A DNA stretch of 64,000 nucleotides from Streptomyces termitum (GTDB lineage Bacteria; Actinomycetota; Actinomycetes; Streptomycetales; Streptomycetaceae). Position 1 is the stretch's first letter. Each line of letters starts with the position of its first letter. The position numbers and the translations under genes are program-made. Where the stretch lies: positions 352,013 through 416,012 of the forward strand of contig NZ_BMUL01000001.1 of the NCBI RefSeq assembly GCF_014650175.1, in the 5' to 3' direction. Of the stretch, positions 8,613-19,259 are shown piece by piece. A model generated the notes under the pieces. The model was given only the letters and a program-made list of their open reading frames with translations, was not told the DNA's origin and made no database searches.

Positions 8613-9839
8613 TCAGCCGGCCGCGGGGGCGATCCGGCCCCGGACCTCGCCCAGTCCCACCCGGGTGCCGTCCGGGCCGGGGGCCCACGCGGTGAGGACG
8701 ACCTCGTCGCCGTCCTCCAGGAACGTCCGCTTGCCGTCGGCGAGTTCGATGGCGTCGCGGCCGTTCCAGGTGAGTTCCAGGAGCGAGCCGCGCTGGCCGG
8801 TCTCCGGGCCGGAGACCGTGCCGGAGCCGTACAGGTCGCCGGTGCGCAGGGAGGCGCCGTTCACCGTCATGTGGGCGAGCTGCTGGGCCGCCGTCCAGTA
8901 CATGGTGGAGAACGGCGGCTCGGCCACCGCCTCCCCGTTGATCTCCACGGAGATCCGCACGTCGTAGCCGCCCGGCTCCTCCTCCGCGTCGTCCAGGTAC
9001 GGCAGGAGGGGGAGGTCCCGGGCCGGCGGCGCGGTCCGGGCCGCGTCCAGCGCCTCCAGGGGCGTCACCCACGCCGACACCGAGGTCTGGAACGACTTGC
9101 CGAGGAACGGGCCCAGCGGCACGTACTCCCACGCCTGCACGTCCCGCGCCGACCAGTCGTTGAGCAGCGTCAGGCCGAAGACGTGGTCGCGGTACGAGGA
9201 GAGCGGCACCGGGCGCCCGAGCTCCGAGGGCGTGCCGACGAGGAAGCCGACCTCCGCCTCGATGTCCAGCTTCACCGACGGGCCGAAGACCGGCGCCGGG
9301 TCGGCGGGCGCCTTGCGCTGCCCCGTCGGGCGCACCACGTCGGTGCCGGAGACGACGATCGTGCCCGCCCGCCCGTGGTAACCGATGGGCAGGTGCTTCC
9401 AGTTGGGCGTCAGCGCGTCGCCGTCGGGGCGGAAGATGCGGCCCACGTTGGTGGCGTGGTGCTCGCTCGCGTAGAAGTCCACGTAGTCCGCGACCTCGTA
9501 CGGCAGGTGCAGCTCCACCGTGCCCAGCGGGTGCAGCAGCGGCTCGACGGCCGCGCGGTGCGCCGGGTCGGTGACCCAGGCGGTGAGCTCCCGGCGGACC
9601 TCCTGCCAGACGGCGCGCCCGGCGGCCAGCAGCGGGTTGAGCGACGGCCGGCCGAGCAGGTCCGCGTGCGGCGAGCCGAGGGCGTGCGCGGCGGCCCCCG
9701 CGTCCAGCACGTGGCCGCCGATCCGGACGCCGATCCGGCGCCGGGCGGGCTCGTCGGCGGTGGTGAAGACGCCGTACGGGAGGTTGTGCGGGCCGAAGGG
9801 GTCGCCCTCGGCCAGGTCGAGCGGGCTGTGCTCGGACAT
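8613..9839 (-). CDS. fahA: Fumarylacetoacetase
   Basis: A 408-residue fumarylacetoacetate hydrolase, the last step of homogentisate/tyrosine breakdown, yielding fumarate and acetoacetate. The family signature DFYASEHHATNVGRIF (about 121-136) carries the catalytic His and a metal-ligand Asp. Downstream are DIEAEVGFLVG (metal-binding glutamates) and NDWSARDVQAWEY (Asp). I chose ATG 9839 (MSEHSPLDLA); an open frame continues upstream but lacks homologous sequence. No homogentisate dioxygenase gene is visible next to it, so the rest of the pathway must lie elsewhere. It is convergent with the ring-cleaving dioxygenase with no spacer, so neither gene has a dedicated terminator there. Confidence 0.92.
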   Translation of the reverse strand: MSEHSPLDLAEGDPFGPHNLPYGVFTTADEPARRRIGVRIGGHVLDAGAAAHALGSPHADLLGRPSLNPLLAAGRAVWQEVRRELTAWVTDPAHRAAVEPLLHPLGTVELHLPYEVADYVDFYASEHHATNVGRIFRPDGDALTPNWKHLPIGYHGRAGTIVVSGTDVVRPTGQRKAPADPAPVFGPSVKLDIEAEVGFLVGTPSELGRPVPLSSYRDHVFGLTLLNDWSARDVQAWEYVPLGPFLGKSFQTSVSAWVTPLEALDAARTAPPARDLPLLPYLDDAEEEPGGYDVRISVEINGEAVAEPPFSTMYWTAAQQLAHMTVNGASLRTGDLYGSGTVSGPETGQRGSLLELTWNGRDAIELADGKRTFLEDGDEVVLTAWAPGPDGTRVGLGEVRGRIAPAAG

Positions 9840-10133
9840 CGGTGCGTGCCTCGCTTTCGATGAATCGGTGAGGGACACGTTACGGCTCGGGCCGCGCGGC
9901 GCGGATGACATGGATCACAGAGAAAGCGCGGCCTCCGTGGGCAACTGCCCCCGGGCGCCCGGATTGTTCCGCGAGCGGCCGCCGGTCCCCGTACGAGCGG
10001 GGGGAAAACCCGCCGCCAGGGGGCCCGGCGGAGCCCTACGATCACGGTGGTGGCGCCCCCGCGTGACGTAGCCCGCGGGCGCGCACCCCTTTTTTCTTTC
10101 CGACCGGTTTCCTGACCAGGAAAGGTCCGCACG
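9840..10133. promoter_or_regulatory. Divergent intergenic region between fumarylacetoacetase and surface protein genes
   Basis: 294 bp with no convincing gene. It must hold the promoters of both divergent neighbours. Just before the TTG start at 10134 there is a T-rich stretch (10090-10099) and an AGGAAAGG ribosome-binding site. I see no clear operator. Confidence 0.4.
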
Positions 10134-11447
10134 TTGAAGATCCGACGCATTCTCGCGACCGCCGTGGCCGCCGCCGTGACCACGCCCGTCGTGTTCCTGT
10201 CCGCCGCCCCGGCCTTCGCCGGGACGCAGAAGCCGGCGGCCGGCAGCAGCGCCGAGCAGGACGACCCCGCGCACGGGCGGCTGGTCGCCGCCGTGGAGCG
10301 GGCCGAGAAGAAGCTCAAGAGCCTGCGGGAGCAGCGCGAGCGGGTCCTGAAGGACCTGGATAACGACAACATCGGCAAGGACGTGGTGGAGGAGGAGGCC
10401 GCGGCGAAGAAGGCCCTCGCCGAGGCCGAGACGGCCGTCACCGACACCGCCGCCGCCCTCAAGGCGGCGCAGGACGCCCTGGCCCTGGTCGAGGCCGACC
10501 CGGAGGCCACGCCCGAGGCGAAGGAGCTGGCCGCCGGGCTCGTCACCGCCGCCGGGACGAAGGCCCAGGAGGCCGCCGCGGCCCGGACGGCCGCCGCCGA
10601 GCGCCGCGACAAGGCCGTCGACGCGTGGCACGACGCCCGGGTGGCGCTCGCCCGCAAGGCGTCGGTCCTCGCCGACGACATCGCGAAGGCCGAGAAGGCC
10701 CTCGCCGCCGCCGAGGCCGCCCTCGAGAAGTACGAGGAGGAGGAAGGGAGCTGGGAGGAGTGCGAGGACGGCGGGCTCGCCGTCTCGCTGACCGGCCCCC
10801 GCTCCGTCACCGCCGGTACCAGCGCCGTCTTCTCGCTGACGGTGGAGAACACCGCGAAGAAGGACCTGGAGGCGGTGCACGCGTACGTCTTCTCCGGCAT
10901 CCTGCCGAACTCCGCCAAGGACCTGGAGGAGCTGGAGGAGGACGACGTCGAGAAGATCGTCCGGCACACCACGGTCGAGTGGTCCTCCACGGCCCACCCG
11001 AAGTGGACGAAGCTGCCCGCCCTGGGGATCGACGCGGTCGAGCTGGGCGCGCTCTCCAAGGGCGGCAAGGCGGACGCGAAGCTGCGGCTGACCGTCGCGA
11101 AGGGCGCGCCGGCCGGGGTCGGCGTCCTCAGCGCGGCGGGGGAGTACGACATCGAGGACGGCGGCTGCGGCTACACCGAGGACGAGGACGCCTACTTCGA
11201 CGTCGTCAAGGCGAAGCCCGCCGGGAAGCCGGTGCCGGAGGCGAAGCCGTCGACCGGCACCCCGGCCCCGGTGGACCACACCGGGCAGGGCGGTTCGTCG
11301 TCGGTGCCGCTGACCGGCGGGCAGCTGGCGGCGACCGGCGCGGGCGACGCCCTGCCGGGGATCGGCGCGGCGGCGGGCGCGGCGGTCGTGCTCGGCGCGG
11401 GCGCGGTGTTCGCGGCCCGGCGCCGGAAGGCCGGCGCGGGCGCGTAG
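10134..11447 (+). CDS. LAXTG-anchored coiled-coil surface protein
   Basis: The product is 437 residues. It has a signal peptide (1-29, ending APAFA), a long Ala/Glu/Lys/Arg-rich predicted coiled coil (about 43-200), a beta-rich domain (about 205-355) with GLAVSLTGPRSVTAGTSAVF resembling cell-surface immunoglobulin-like repeats, a Pro/Thr/Gly spacer, and a sorting signal: LAATG at 398-402, a hydrophobic helix and an RRRK tail. LAXTG is the motif used by class E sortases in Streptomyces, so the mature protein is expected to be cell-wall linked. The start is TTG 10134, preceded by AGGAAAGG and followed at once by the basic signal-peptide start. No sortase gene is adjacent. A structural or adhesive role at the envelope is inferred; no precise function is recognised. 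Confidence 0.85.
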   Translation: MKIRRILATAVAAAVTTPVVFLSAAPAFAGTQKPAAGSSAEQDDPAHGRLVAAVERAEKKLKSLREQRERVLKDLDNDNIGKDVVEEEAAAKKALAEAETAVTDTAAALKAAQDALALVEADPEATPEAKELAAGLVTAAGTKAQEAAAARTAAAERRDKAVDAWHDARVALARKASVLADDIAKAEKALAAAEAALEKYEEEEGSWEECEDGGLAVSLTGPRSVTAGTSAVFSLTVENTAKKDLEAVHAYVFSGILPNSAKDLEELEEDDVEKIVRHTTVEWSSTAHPKWTKLPALGIDAVELGALSKGGKADAKLRLTVAKGAPAGVGVLSAAGEYDIEDGGCGYTEDEDAYFDVVKAKPAGKPVPEAKPSTGTPAPVDHTGQGGSSSVPLTGGQLAATGAGDALPGIGAAAGAAVVLGAGAVFAARRRKAGAGA

Positions 11448-11466
11448 GCGCGCGGGAGGACGGACG

Positions 11467-11519
11467 GACGATCCCCCGTACGGGTCGGGCTCAGCCCGCC
11501 GTGCGGGGGATCGTCTTTT
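11467..11519. terminator. Bidirectional hairpin terminator overlapping a coding end
   Basis: The stem GACGATCCCCCGTACGG (11467-11483) pairs with the arm ending at 11515, with one mismatch-type wobble, and TTTT follows. It terminates the LAXTG gene. The right arm and part of the loop lie inside the last codons of the minus-strand hydrolase (stop at 11491-11493). Confidence 0.8.
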
Positions 11520-13488
11520 CCCAGGTGCGGTGGAAGACGACCTCGCCGCCCTCGGTGCACACCACCTCGTCGGAGGTGTGGAAGGCGCGGGCGTCGCAGG
11601 TGATCTCGGAGCGGGTCTCGATCCGGACGTCCCAGGCGAGGTCGGGCCGGTGCAGCCGGACGGTCCAGTCGGAGCGGGTGCGGGCGGTCAGCGGGTCGTC
11701 CTCGGCGATGGTGTAGGTCTCGACGGCGTCCTCGGTGAATTCGAGGCCGTCGGGGTAGACGCGGGTGCCGCCGTACTTCGGGTCGACCTGGAGGGTCCAT
11801 TCGCCCTTGGCGACGTCGCGCCGGACGAGCCGTTCGGGGCGGGTCTCCTCCAGGGTGCCGGGGGTGGTGACGCCGAGCGGCGGGGCCTGCTCGGGTTCCT
11901 CGAAGGCGACGGCGTCCCGGGTGGGGGCGCGGACCGGGAGGGTGAGGGCGGAGCCGGCCGGGTCGAGGGTGAAGCCGGCGGCGTCGGGCCGGGGCCAGAG
12001 CCAGGGCCAGTAGGCGGAGGAGACGGCGAGCCGGACGCGGTGGCCGGGCGGGAAGGTGTGCCCGATGCCGTTGAGTTCGAAGGCGTACGTGTCCCATTCC
12101 CCGACGGGCGCGTCGACGGCGTGGTCGCGGCCGTGGCGGGCGGAGAGGTTGAGGGCGCCGCGGGTGACGAGGGTGGAGGAGCCGTCGGGGGCGACGTCGC
12201 AGAGCCGGGCGGCGATCTGGCCGGTGGGGGCGGGGGTCAGGAGGCGGAGGCGGACGGCGGGCCGGCCGAGGATCTCGACGGGGGCGCCGTCCTCGGGGAC
12301 GGTGAAGTCGAAGCAGGCGGAGTGGGCGTCCTCGTCGCGCTGGTCGGGCGGCAGGTCGGCGTCGTTGCCGAAGGGGAAGAAACGGCCGGCGTCGAGGCCG
12401 GTCTGCTGCGGGGAGTGGACCTGGAGGGGCTCGCCGCCGAAGCCGTACTCGGCGCGGGTGACGTGCGGGGAGGGCCAGGACGGGTCGGCGACCCAGCGGC
12501 CGGGCAGTTCGGCGTAGACGGTGGCGGGCGGGTGGGATTCGCTGATCCAGGAGCGGAGCGCGGGTTCGGCCATGACGCCGTTGTCCACGCCCTTGAGGTG
12601 GTGGTCCCACCAGCGGAGGGTCTCCTGGAGGAAGCCGATGGCGGGGCCGGGCGGCAGGCCGCGGTCGGGGTACTGGTGGGACCAGGGGCCGATGATGCCG
12701 CGGACCCGGTCGGCGGGGAGGTGTTCGACGAGCCGGAGGACGGTGTCGCGGTACGGGTCGTGCCAGCCGCCGACGGCGAGGACGGCGGCCTTGATCGCGC
12801 CGTAGTCCTCGCAGACGCTGCCGTGCCGCCAGTAGGCGTCGCGGGTCTGGTGGGCGAGCCAGGTGTGGATGTAGGGGCGGACGGCCTCCAGGCGGCGCAG
12901 CCACAGCTCCCGCCACTCCTCGCCCGCGTGGGCCGGGTCGGGGGGCCGGCAGGTGAAGGCGAGCATGGTGGCGGCCCAGGCGTGCATGTCGACGGCGAGG
13001 ACGGAGCCGCCCATGTAGTGGACGTCGTTGTCGTAGCGGTCGTCGGTGGAGCAGACGGTGACGATCGCCTTGAGGGCTTCGGGGGCGAGGGCGGCGATCT
13101 GGAGGCTGTTGAAGCCGCCCCAGGAGATGCCGAACATGCCGACTTTTCCGGTGCACCAGGGCTGGGCGGCGAGCCATGCGACGACGGCGGCGCCGTCGGC
13201 GAGTTCGGTGGCGTCGTACTCGTCGCCGGGCAGGCCCCCGCTGTTGCCGTGGCCGCGCACGTCGACCCGGACGGAGGCGTAGCCGTGGCCCGCGTACCAG
13301 GGGTGGCGCTGCTGGTCGCGGGGGGCGGTCCAGTCGGTGAGCCGGTAGGGCAGGTACTCCAGGAGGGCGGGGACGGGTTCGTCGGTGACCGGGCGCCACA
13401 CGCGGGCGTAGAGGAGGGTGCCGTCCGCCATGGGGATGCGGACGTCCTCGTGGCGGGTCTCGTGGGGGAAGTCGGTGCGGATGCGCAT
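11491..13488 (-). CDS. CocE/NonD-type (peptidase S15-like) alpha/beta hydrolase
   Basis: The product is 665 residues, the usual length for CocE/NonD hydrolases. The alpha/beta-hydrolase core has the nucleophile elbow GISWGG (S122), preceded by YASVRVDVRGHGNSGG. Acid and histidine candidates lie in GGWHDPYRD and GPWSHQYPDRG. The C-terminal half is the beta-rich X-Pro dipeptidyl-peptidase C-terminal-like domain (GHTFPPGHRVRLAVSSAYWP). The family hydrolyses esters or amides, including N-terminal X-Pro dipeptides. It lies 38 bp downstream of a POT-family peptide transporter on the same strand, suggesting import followed by cleavage of small peptides; that link is inference. ATG 13488 starts at the first conserved strand and has no signal peptide, so a cytoplasmic location is expected. 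Confidence 0.88.
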   Translation of the reverse strand: MRIRTDFPHETRHEDVRIPMADGTLLYARVWRPVTDEPVPALLEYLPYRLTDWTAPRDQQRHPWYAGHGYASVRVDVRGHGNSGGLPGDEYDATELADGAAVVAWLAAQPWCTGKVGMFGISWGGFNSLQIAALAPEALKAIVTVCSTDDRYDNDVHYMGGSVLAVDMHAWAATMLAFTCRPPDPAHAGEEWRELWLRRLEAVRPYIHTWLAHQTRDAYWRHGSVCEDYGAIKAAVLAVGGWHDPYRDTVLRLVEHLPADRVRGIIGPWSHQYPDRGLPPGPAIGFLQETLRWWDHHLKGVDNGVMAEPALRSWISESHPPATVYAELPGRWVADPSWPSPHVTRAEYGFGGEPLQVHSPQQTGLDAGRFFPFGNDADLPPDQRDEDAHSACFDFTVPEDGAPVEILGRPAVRLRLLTPAPTGQIAARLCDVAPDGSSTLVTRGALNLSARHGRDHAVDAPVGEWDTYAFELNGIGHTFPPGHRVRLAVSSAYWPWLWPRPDAAGFTLDPAGSALTLPVRAPTRDAVAFEEPEQAPPLGVTTPGTLEETRPERLVRRDVAKGEWTLQVDPKYGGTRVYPDGLEFTEDAVETYTIAEDDPLTARTRSDWTVRLHRPDLAWDVRIETRSEITCDARAFHTSDEVVCTEGGEVVFHRTWEKTIPRTAG

Positions 13489-13526
13489 GGCGGGACCTCG
13501 GGAGCCTGGGGGACCTCGGGGGGATC

Positions 13527-15050
13527 TCAGCGGACGGGGTGCATGGTGCGGCGCAGCCAGGGCGCCAGGGCCATCACGGCGAGGCCGACGGCGACGGCGA
13601 CGGCGCCGTTGACGCCGAAGTAGGCGGGCTTGGAGACGTCGTCGTAGAGCTTCACGGTCTGGGCCTGGATGCCGTTGGCGAGGGCGAGGGAGAGGAACCA
13701 GAGGGACATGGTCTGGCTGGAGAACGCCTTGGGGGCGAGCTTGCTGGTGGCGGACATGCCGGAGGTCTCCAGGAGCACGTCGCCGAGGCCGAGCAGCAGG
13801 TAGGAGCCCACGATCCACCAGGCGGCCATCTGGTACGTGTCGTCGGCGTGGCCGGAGGTGGGCAGGACCATCAGGAGGAAGGACAGGCCGCCGAGGATCA
13901 CGCCGAGGGCGATCTTGTGGGAGGCGTGCGGCTGGCGGGGGCCCATCCGGGCCCAGACGGTGGCGACGACGGGGGCGAGGGCGACCTCGAAGGCGCCGAG
14001 GGCGGAGGCGTACCAGCTGGGCGGGAAGTCGAAGCCGAGGAGGGTGGTGCGGGCGTTCGACTGGGCCAGCAGCATCATCGTGGAGTACGCCTGGAAGAGG
14101 ATGAAGTTGAAGGCGACGGAGGCGAGGAAGAGGACGACGTACGGCTTGAGCCGGCCGCGTTCTTCGGGGGTGACGCGGGGGCTGGTGAACATGACCCAGA
14201 AGTAGACGACGGGCGCGATCACCGAGATCAGGGTGAGCAGGTCGACGAAGCGGCCCATGGTGAGCCATCCGGCGGCGGCGAGGAGCACGGCGAGCACGGC
14301 GGTGGCGGCGGCCCCGGCGACCATGGAGGTGATCGCGCGGCGCAGGGCGGCGGGGGCGAGCGGGAATTCGGCGGAGTGCTTCTTCCCGGCGAGGTGGCGG
14401 CGGCCGGCGACGTACTGGATCAGGCCGAAGGTCATGCCGACGGCGGCGGCGGAGAAGCCCCAGTGGTAGCCCTTGTGGTCGGCGAGCCAGCCGGTGATGA
14501 GGGGGCCGGCGAAGGCGCCGATGTTGATGGCCATGTAGTAGAGGGCGAAGCCGGCGTCGCGGCGCTCGTCGTCGGTGCGGTACAGCTTGCCGACCATGGT
14601 GGCGACGTTGGGCTTGAGGAGGCCGGTGCCGGCGCTGATGAGGCCGAGTCCGGTCCAGGTCATGGCGGCGGTGGGCACCGCCATGGAGTAGTGGCCGCAG
14701 GCGATCAGGACGCCGCCCCACAGGACGGCCCGGTAGGAGCCGAGGACGCGGTCGGCGAGCCAGCCGCCGGCGACGGAGACCAGGTAGACGAGGGTGCCGT
14801 AGGCGGCGGAGACGGAGGCGGCGGTTCCGGCGTCCATGCCGAGGCCGCCGTCGGAGACGGCCGCCGCGAAGTACAGGACGAGGATCGCCTGCATGCCGAG
14901 GAAGGAGAACCGCTCCCAGACCTCCAGGCCGGAGAGGGCGAGGAGGCCGCGCGGATGGCCGAGGAAGGCGTGGTCGTCCTCGGGCGGCGGCTGTTCGCCG
15001 GGCGGGCCGTCCTCGTCGTGCGCGTCGTTGCCGATCGCCGTTCTGGACAT
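13527..15050 (-). CDS. POT/PTR2-family proton-dependent oligopeptide transporter
   Basis: A 507-residue multi-helix membrane protein of the POT branch of the major facilitator superfamily. The N-terminal helix has the family ExxER-type motif (LEVWERFSFLGMQAILVLYF, about 40-59) used in proton coupling. PTR2 signatures follow in GTGLLKPNVATMVGKLY and ALYYMAINIGAFAGPLITG. Known members import di- and tripeptides using the proton gradient. ATG 15050 is preceded by GGAGA and begins a short hydrophilic cytoplasmic tail. It is the first gene of a two-gene unit with the S15-like hydrolase and is divergent from the polyprenyl synthase across 207 bp. Confidence 0.92.
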   Translation of the reverse strand: MSRTAIGNDAHDEDGPPGEQPPPEDDHAFLGHPRGLLALSGLEVWERFSFLGMQAILVLYFAAAVSDGGLGMDAGTAASVSAAYGTLVYLVSVAGGWLADRVLGSYRAVLWGGVLIACGHYSMAVPTAAMTWTGLGLISAGTGLLKPNVATMVGKLYRTDDERRDAGFALYYMAINIGAFAGPLITGWLADHKGYHWGFSAAAVGMTFGLIQYVAGRRHLAGKKHSAEFPLAPAALRRAITSMVAGAAATAVLAVLLAAAGWLTMGRFVDLLTLISVIAPVVYFWVMFTSPRVTPEERGRLKPYVVLFLASVAFNFILFQAYSTMMLLAQSNARTTLLGFDFPPSWYASALGAFEVALAPVVATVWARMGPRQPHASHKIALGVILGGLSFLLMVLPTSGHADDTYQMAAWWIVGSYLLLGLGDVLLETSGMSATSKLAPKAFSSQTMSLWFLSLALANGIQAQTVKLYDDVSKPAYFGVNGAVAVAVGLAVMALAPWLRRTMHPVR

Positions 15051-15257
15051 AAGGTTCTCTCCGTGTCGTATCAGCTGATCTCGAACATACCGGGGGTGAC
15101 GGGAAGGCGCCCACGGTGATCGAAACGTGACCGGATACGCTGGCTGGAGTGCATCCCAGCGACACATCGACCATCCGTGTGACTCGCGTGCTCCGCGTGA
15201 ACCCCACCGGACACACCAGTGATCGCCGGCAGGCGTCAGCAGACAGGAGAACCCCTC

Positions 15258-16268
15258 GTGACCGTCGTCGGGCCGTTCGGGCTTAGCGTGCGGGACCAGG
15301 CTCTTGAGGCCGATGTCCAGACGGGGTTGGCGGCCGTCGAGGCGGGCCTCCTCGACGCGACCAAGAGCGATGTCCCCTTCATCACCGAGGCCGCCCAGCA
15401 CCTGGTGCTCGCCGGCGGCAAGCGGTTCCGTCCGCTGCTCGTGATGCTCGCCGCCCAGTTCGGCGACCCCTACGCGCCCGGCGTGGTCCCCTCGGCCGTG
15501 GTGGTCGAGCTGACCCACCTGGCCACGCTCTACCACGACGACGTCATGGACGAGGCGGCCGTGCGCCGGGGCGTGGCCAGCGCCAACAGCCGCTGGGGCA
15601 ACTCGCTCGCCGTCCTCACCGGCGACTTCCTCTTCGCCCGCGCCTCGCACACCCTCGCGGACCTCGGCCCGGAGGCCGTCCGCGTGCAGTCCGAGGCGTT
15701 CGAGCGGCTGGTCACCGGGCAGATCCTGGAGACCGCGGGCCCGGTCGACGGCCGCGACCCCGTCGAGCACTACCTCGACGTCCTCGGCGGCAAGACCGGC
15801 TCCCTCGTCGCCGTCTCCTGCCGCTTCGGCGCGATGATGTCCGGCGCCGACGAGTCGGTCGTGGAGATCCTCACCCAGTACGGGGAGCGGCTCGGGGTCG
15901 CCTTCCAGCTCGCCGACGACGTCCTCGACATCGCCTCCGAGGGCCACGAGTCCGGCAAGACCCCCGGCACCGACCTGCGCGAGGGCGTCCCCACCCTGCC
16001 GGTGCTCCACCTGCGGGCCGCCGCGGCCGCCCACGGGCGCCCCGGCGACCTGGAGCTGGTCGGCCTGATCGACGGCGACCTCACCGACGACGCCCGGCAC
16101 GCCGAGGCGCTGTCCCGGCTCCGCGCCCACCCCGCCCTGGAGCAGGCCCGCCGGGACACCGTGCGCTACGCCGAGGAGGCCCGCGCGATGCTCGCGCCGC
16201 TGCCCGAGGGGTACGCGAAGGCGGCCCTGGAGGAGCTGTGCGACGCGGTGGTGCACCGCGCGGGCTGA
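15258..16268 (+). CDS. Polyprenyl diphosphate synthase (menaquinone side-chain type)
   Basis: The product is 336 residues. This long-chain trans-prenyltransferase condenses isopentenyl diphosphate onto an allylic primer. It shows GGKRFRP (about 53-59), the first aspartate-rich motif LYHDDVMDE (D94, D95, D98) and the second, FQLADDVLD, followed by KTPGTDLREG. The probable product is the isoprenoid tail of menaquinone, which suits its presence near respiratory genes in streptomycetes. Chain length cannot be read reliably from sequence. GTG 15258 is preferred, with AGGAGA 7 nt upstream; an open frame runs 13 codons further up but without a ribosome-binding site. It is followed 157 bp later by a LolA-like gene. 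Confidence 0.92.
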   Translation: MTVVGPFGLSVRDQALEADVQTGLAAVEAGLLDATKSDVPFITEAAQHLVLAGGKRFRPLLVMLAAQFGDPYAPGVVPSAVVVELTHLATLYHDDVMDEAAVRRGVASANSRWGNSLAVLTGDFLFARASHTLADLGPEAVRVQSEAFERLVTGQILETAGPVDGRDPVEHYLDVLGGKTGSLVAVSCRFGAMMSGADESVVEILTQYGERLGVAFQLADDVLDIASEGHESGKTPGTDLREGVPTLPVLHLRAAAAAHGRPGDLELVGLIDGDLTDDARHAEALSRLRAHPALEQARRDTVRYAEEARAMLAPLPEGYAKAALEELCDAVVHRAG

Positions 16269-16425
16269 CCCGCCGGGGGGCCTTCCGGGGGCGGTTCCCT
16301 AGGGGTTGTCATCCCGGAGAGGTACGCGGGGTTGGGCCCGGGGGCTGACGATTCGGCCCTCCCGTCCTGGTGTGATGGTGTCATCGACCAGGCAGCCCAC
16401 TGAGGGCACGGAGGGATCACAGACC

Positions 16426-17643
16426 ATGGCAGCACAGCGCAAGGCGAGCAGGTACATCGTCCCCGTCGCGGTGGCCGGTGTGGCCGCCGCGACCATCGGC
16501 CTCGTCCCGGCGCTCGCCGCGTCGGGCGACCCGGACCTGCCGGAGATCACCGCCCAGAAGCTCATCGAGAAGATCGCCGCCTCGGACACCCAGACCCTGT
16601 CCGGCACCTTCCGGGTCTCCACGGACCTCGGGCTGCCGGCCTTCGACGGGCTGCTGTCCGGGCTGGCGTCCGGCGCCGGGGCCTCGGAGGGGCCCGGCAC
16701 CGCCGACCCGTCCGCGCAGCTCACCCGGCTGGTCTCCGGCACCCACACCCTGAAGGTGGCGGCCGACGGACCGGACCGGCAGAAGCTGACGGTCCTCGAC
16801 GGCAAGGAGCGCTACAGCCTCGTCCACAACGGCGACGAGGTGTGGGCCTACGACTCCCGCTCGAACGAGGTCTTCCACGAGAAGGGCGCGGGCGGCACCG
16901 GCCCGGCGCCGGAGAAGGAGCTCGGCAAGGAGCTGCCCGCCACCCCGAAGGAGCTGGCGGACGAGGTCCTGAAGGCCGCCGGGGACACCACCTCGATCAC
17001 CGTCGACGGCACGGCGAAGATCGCCGGCCGGGACGCGTACCGGTTGGTGATCACGCCGAAGCAGCAGGGTTCGACGGTCAAGGCCGTCACCATCGCGGTG
17101 GACGCGGCCAGCGGCACCCCGCTCAAGTTCACCCTGGACTCCGTCGACGGCGGCAAGCCGGTGGTGGACGCGGGCTTCACCACGGTCGACTTCTCCCGGC
17201 CGGCCGCCTCCGAGTTCGCCTTCAGCGTCCCCGAGGGCGCGAAGGTGACGGAGGCGGACGAGGTGGAGAAGGGCCTGGGGAAGGCGGGCAAGGGCGGGGA
17301 CAAGGCCCCGCAGGAGCTGGAGAAGGCCCTCGGCGACCTGGGTCTCGGCGGTCTCGGCGGGGGCGGCGTCAACGGCGGGGACGGCGGCTTCCGGGTCATC
17401 GGCGAGGGCTGGACCACGATCGCGCGGTTCGACACCGGCGCGCCCGCCCCGAAGACGGACGAGGCCCCGGCGGAGGCCCAGGACTTCCTGAACGCCCTCG
17501 GGGACCAGGTGAAGGGGAAGTTCGGCTCCGGCACCGTCTTCAAGACCAAGATCGTCAACGTCCTGATGACGGACTCCGGCAAGGTCTACGCGGGCGCGGT
17601 CACCCCGCAGACCCTCGTGGACGCGGCGAACTCCGGCAAGTAG
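16426..17643 (+). CDS. LolA-like / DUF2092 secreted lipoprotein-carrier-fold protein
   Basis: The product is 405 residues with an N-terminal export signal (about 7-32). The body reads as the half-open beta-barrel fold shared by LolA and RseB/MucB-type sensors: ALNL-like strands with HTLKVAADGPDRQKLTVLDG, DEVWAYDSRSNEVF, and a central VLITP-like strand (YRLVITPKQQGSTVKAVTIA). Actinobacteria have no outer membrane, so classical LolA transport does not apply; such proteins are thought to bind lipids or lipoproteins or to sense them. ATG 16426 follows GGAGG at 11 nt. It lies downstream of the polyprenyl synthase and ends at a strong terminator. The function is not established. Confidence 0.8.
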   Translation: MAAQRKASRYIVPVAVAGVAAATIGLVPALAASGDPDLPEITAQKLIEKIAASDTQTLSGTFRVSTDLGLPAFDGLLSGLASGAGASEGPGTADPSAQLTRLVSGTHTLKVAADGPDRQKLTVLDGKERYSLVHNGDEVWAYDSRSNEVFHEKGAGGTGPAPEKELGKELPATPKELADEVLKAAGDTTSITVDGTAKIAGRDAYRLVITPKQQGSTVKAVTIAVDAASGTPLKFTLDSVDGGKPVVDAGFTTVDFSRPAASEFAFSVPEGAKVTEADEVEKGLGKAGKGGDKAPQELEKALGDLGLGGLGGGGVNGGDGGFRVIGEGWTTIARFDTGAPAPKTDEAPAEAQDFLNALGDQVKGKFGSGTVFKTKIVNVLMTDSGKVYAGAVTPQTLVDAANSGK

Positions 17644-17658
17644 CAAGAGGGTTGGAGC

Positions 17659-17706
17659 CCCGGGCGGGTCGGGATACGTGTCACCGACCCGCCCGGGTGG
17701 TCTTTT
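17659..17706. terminator. Strong bidirectional terminator between LolA-like and aminopeptidase genes
   Basis: A 14-bp perfect stem: CCCGGGCGGGTCGG at 17659-17672, an 11-nt loop, and the complementary arm at 17684-17697, with TCTTTT at 17701-17706. It lies between the convergent stops at 17643 and 17725. Confidence 0.85.
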
Positions 17707-17724
17707 CCGTAAGGCCGGGGAGGC

Positions 17725-19152
<1,428 letters not shown>

Positions 19153-19259
19153 TTGGTGTGCGCGTGCTGAATGCTCAGTGACGTGACGATGTCCCGTCAA
19201 GACCTCAATCCGGTCAGCCCCGTCCGCTCAGCGGACAGGAGGGCATGCGGGGGTGCCGG

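Noticed and set aside
11491..15216. A single 1241-residue hydrolase-transporter protein in one frame
   Set aside because: The segment upstream of 13488 in that frame is Arg/Pro-rich shadow of the POT transporter, which is read in its own frame with membrane helices.
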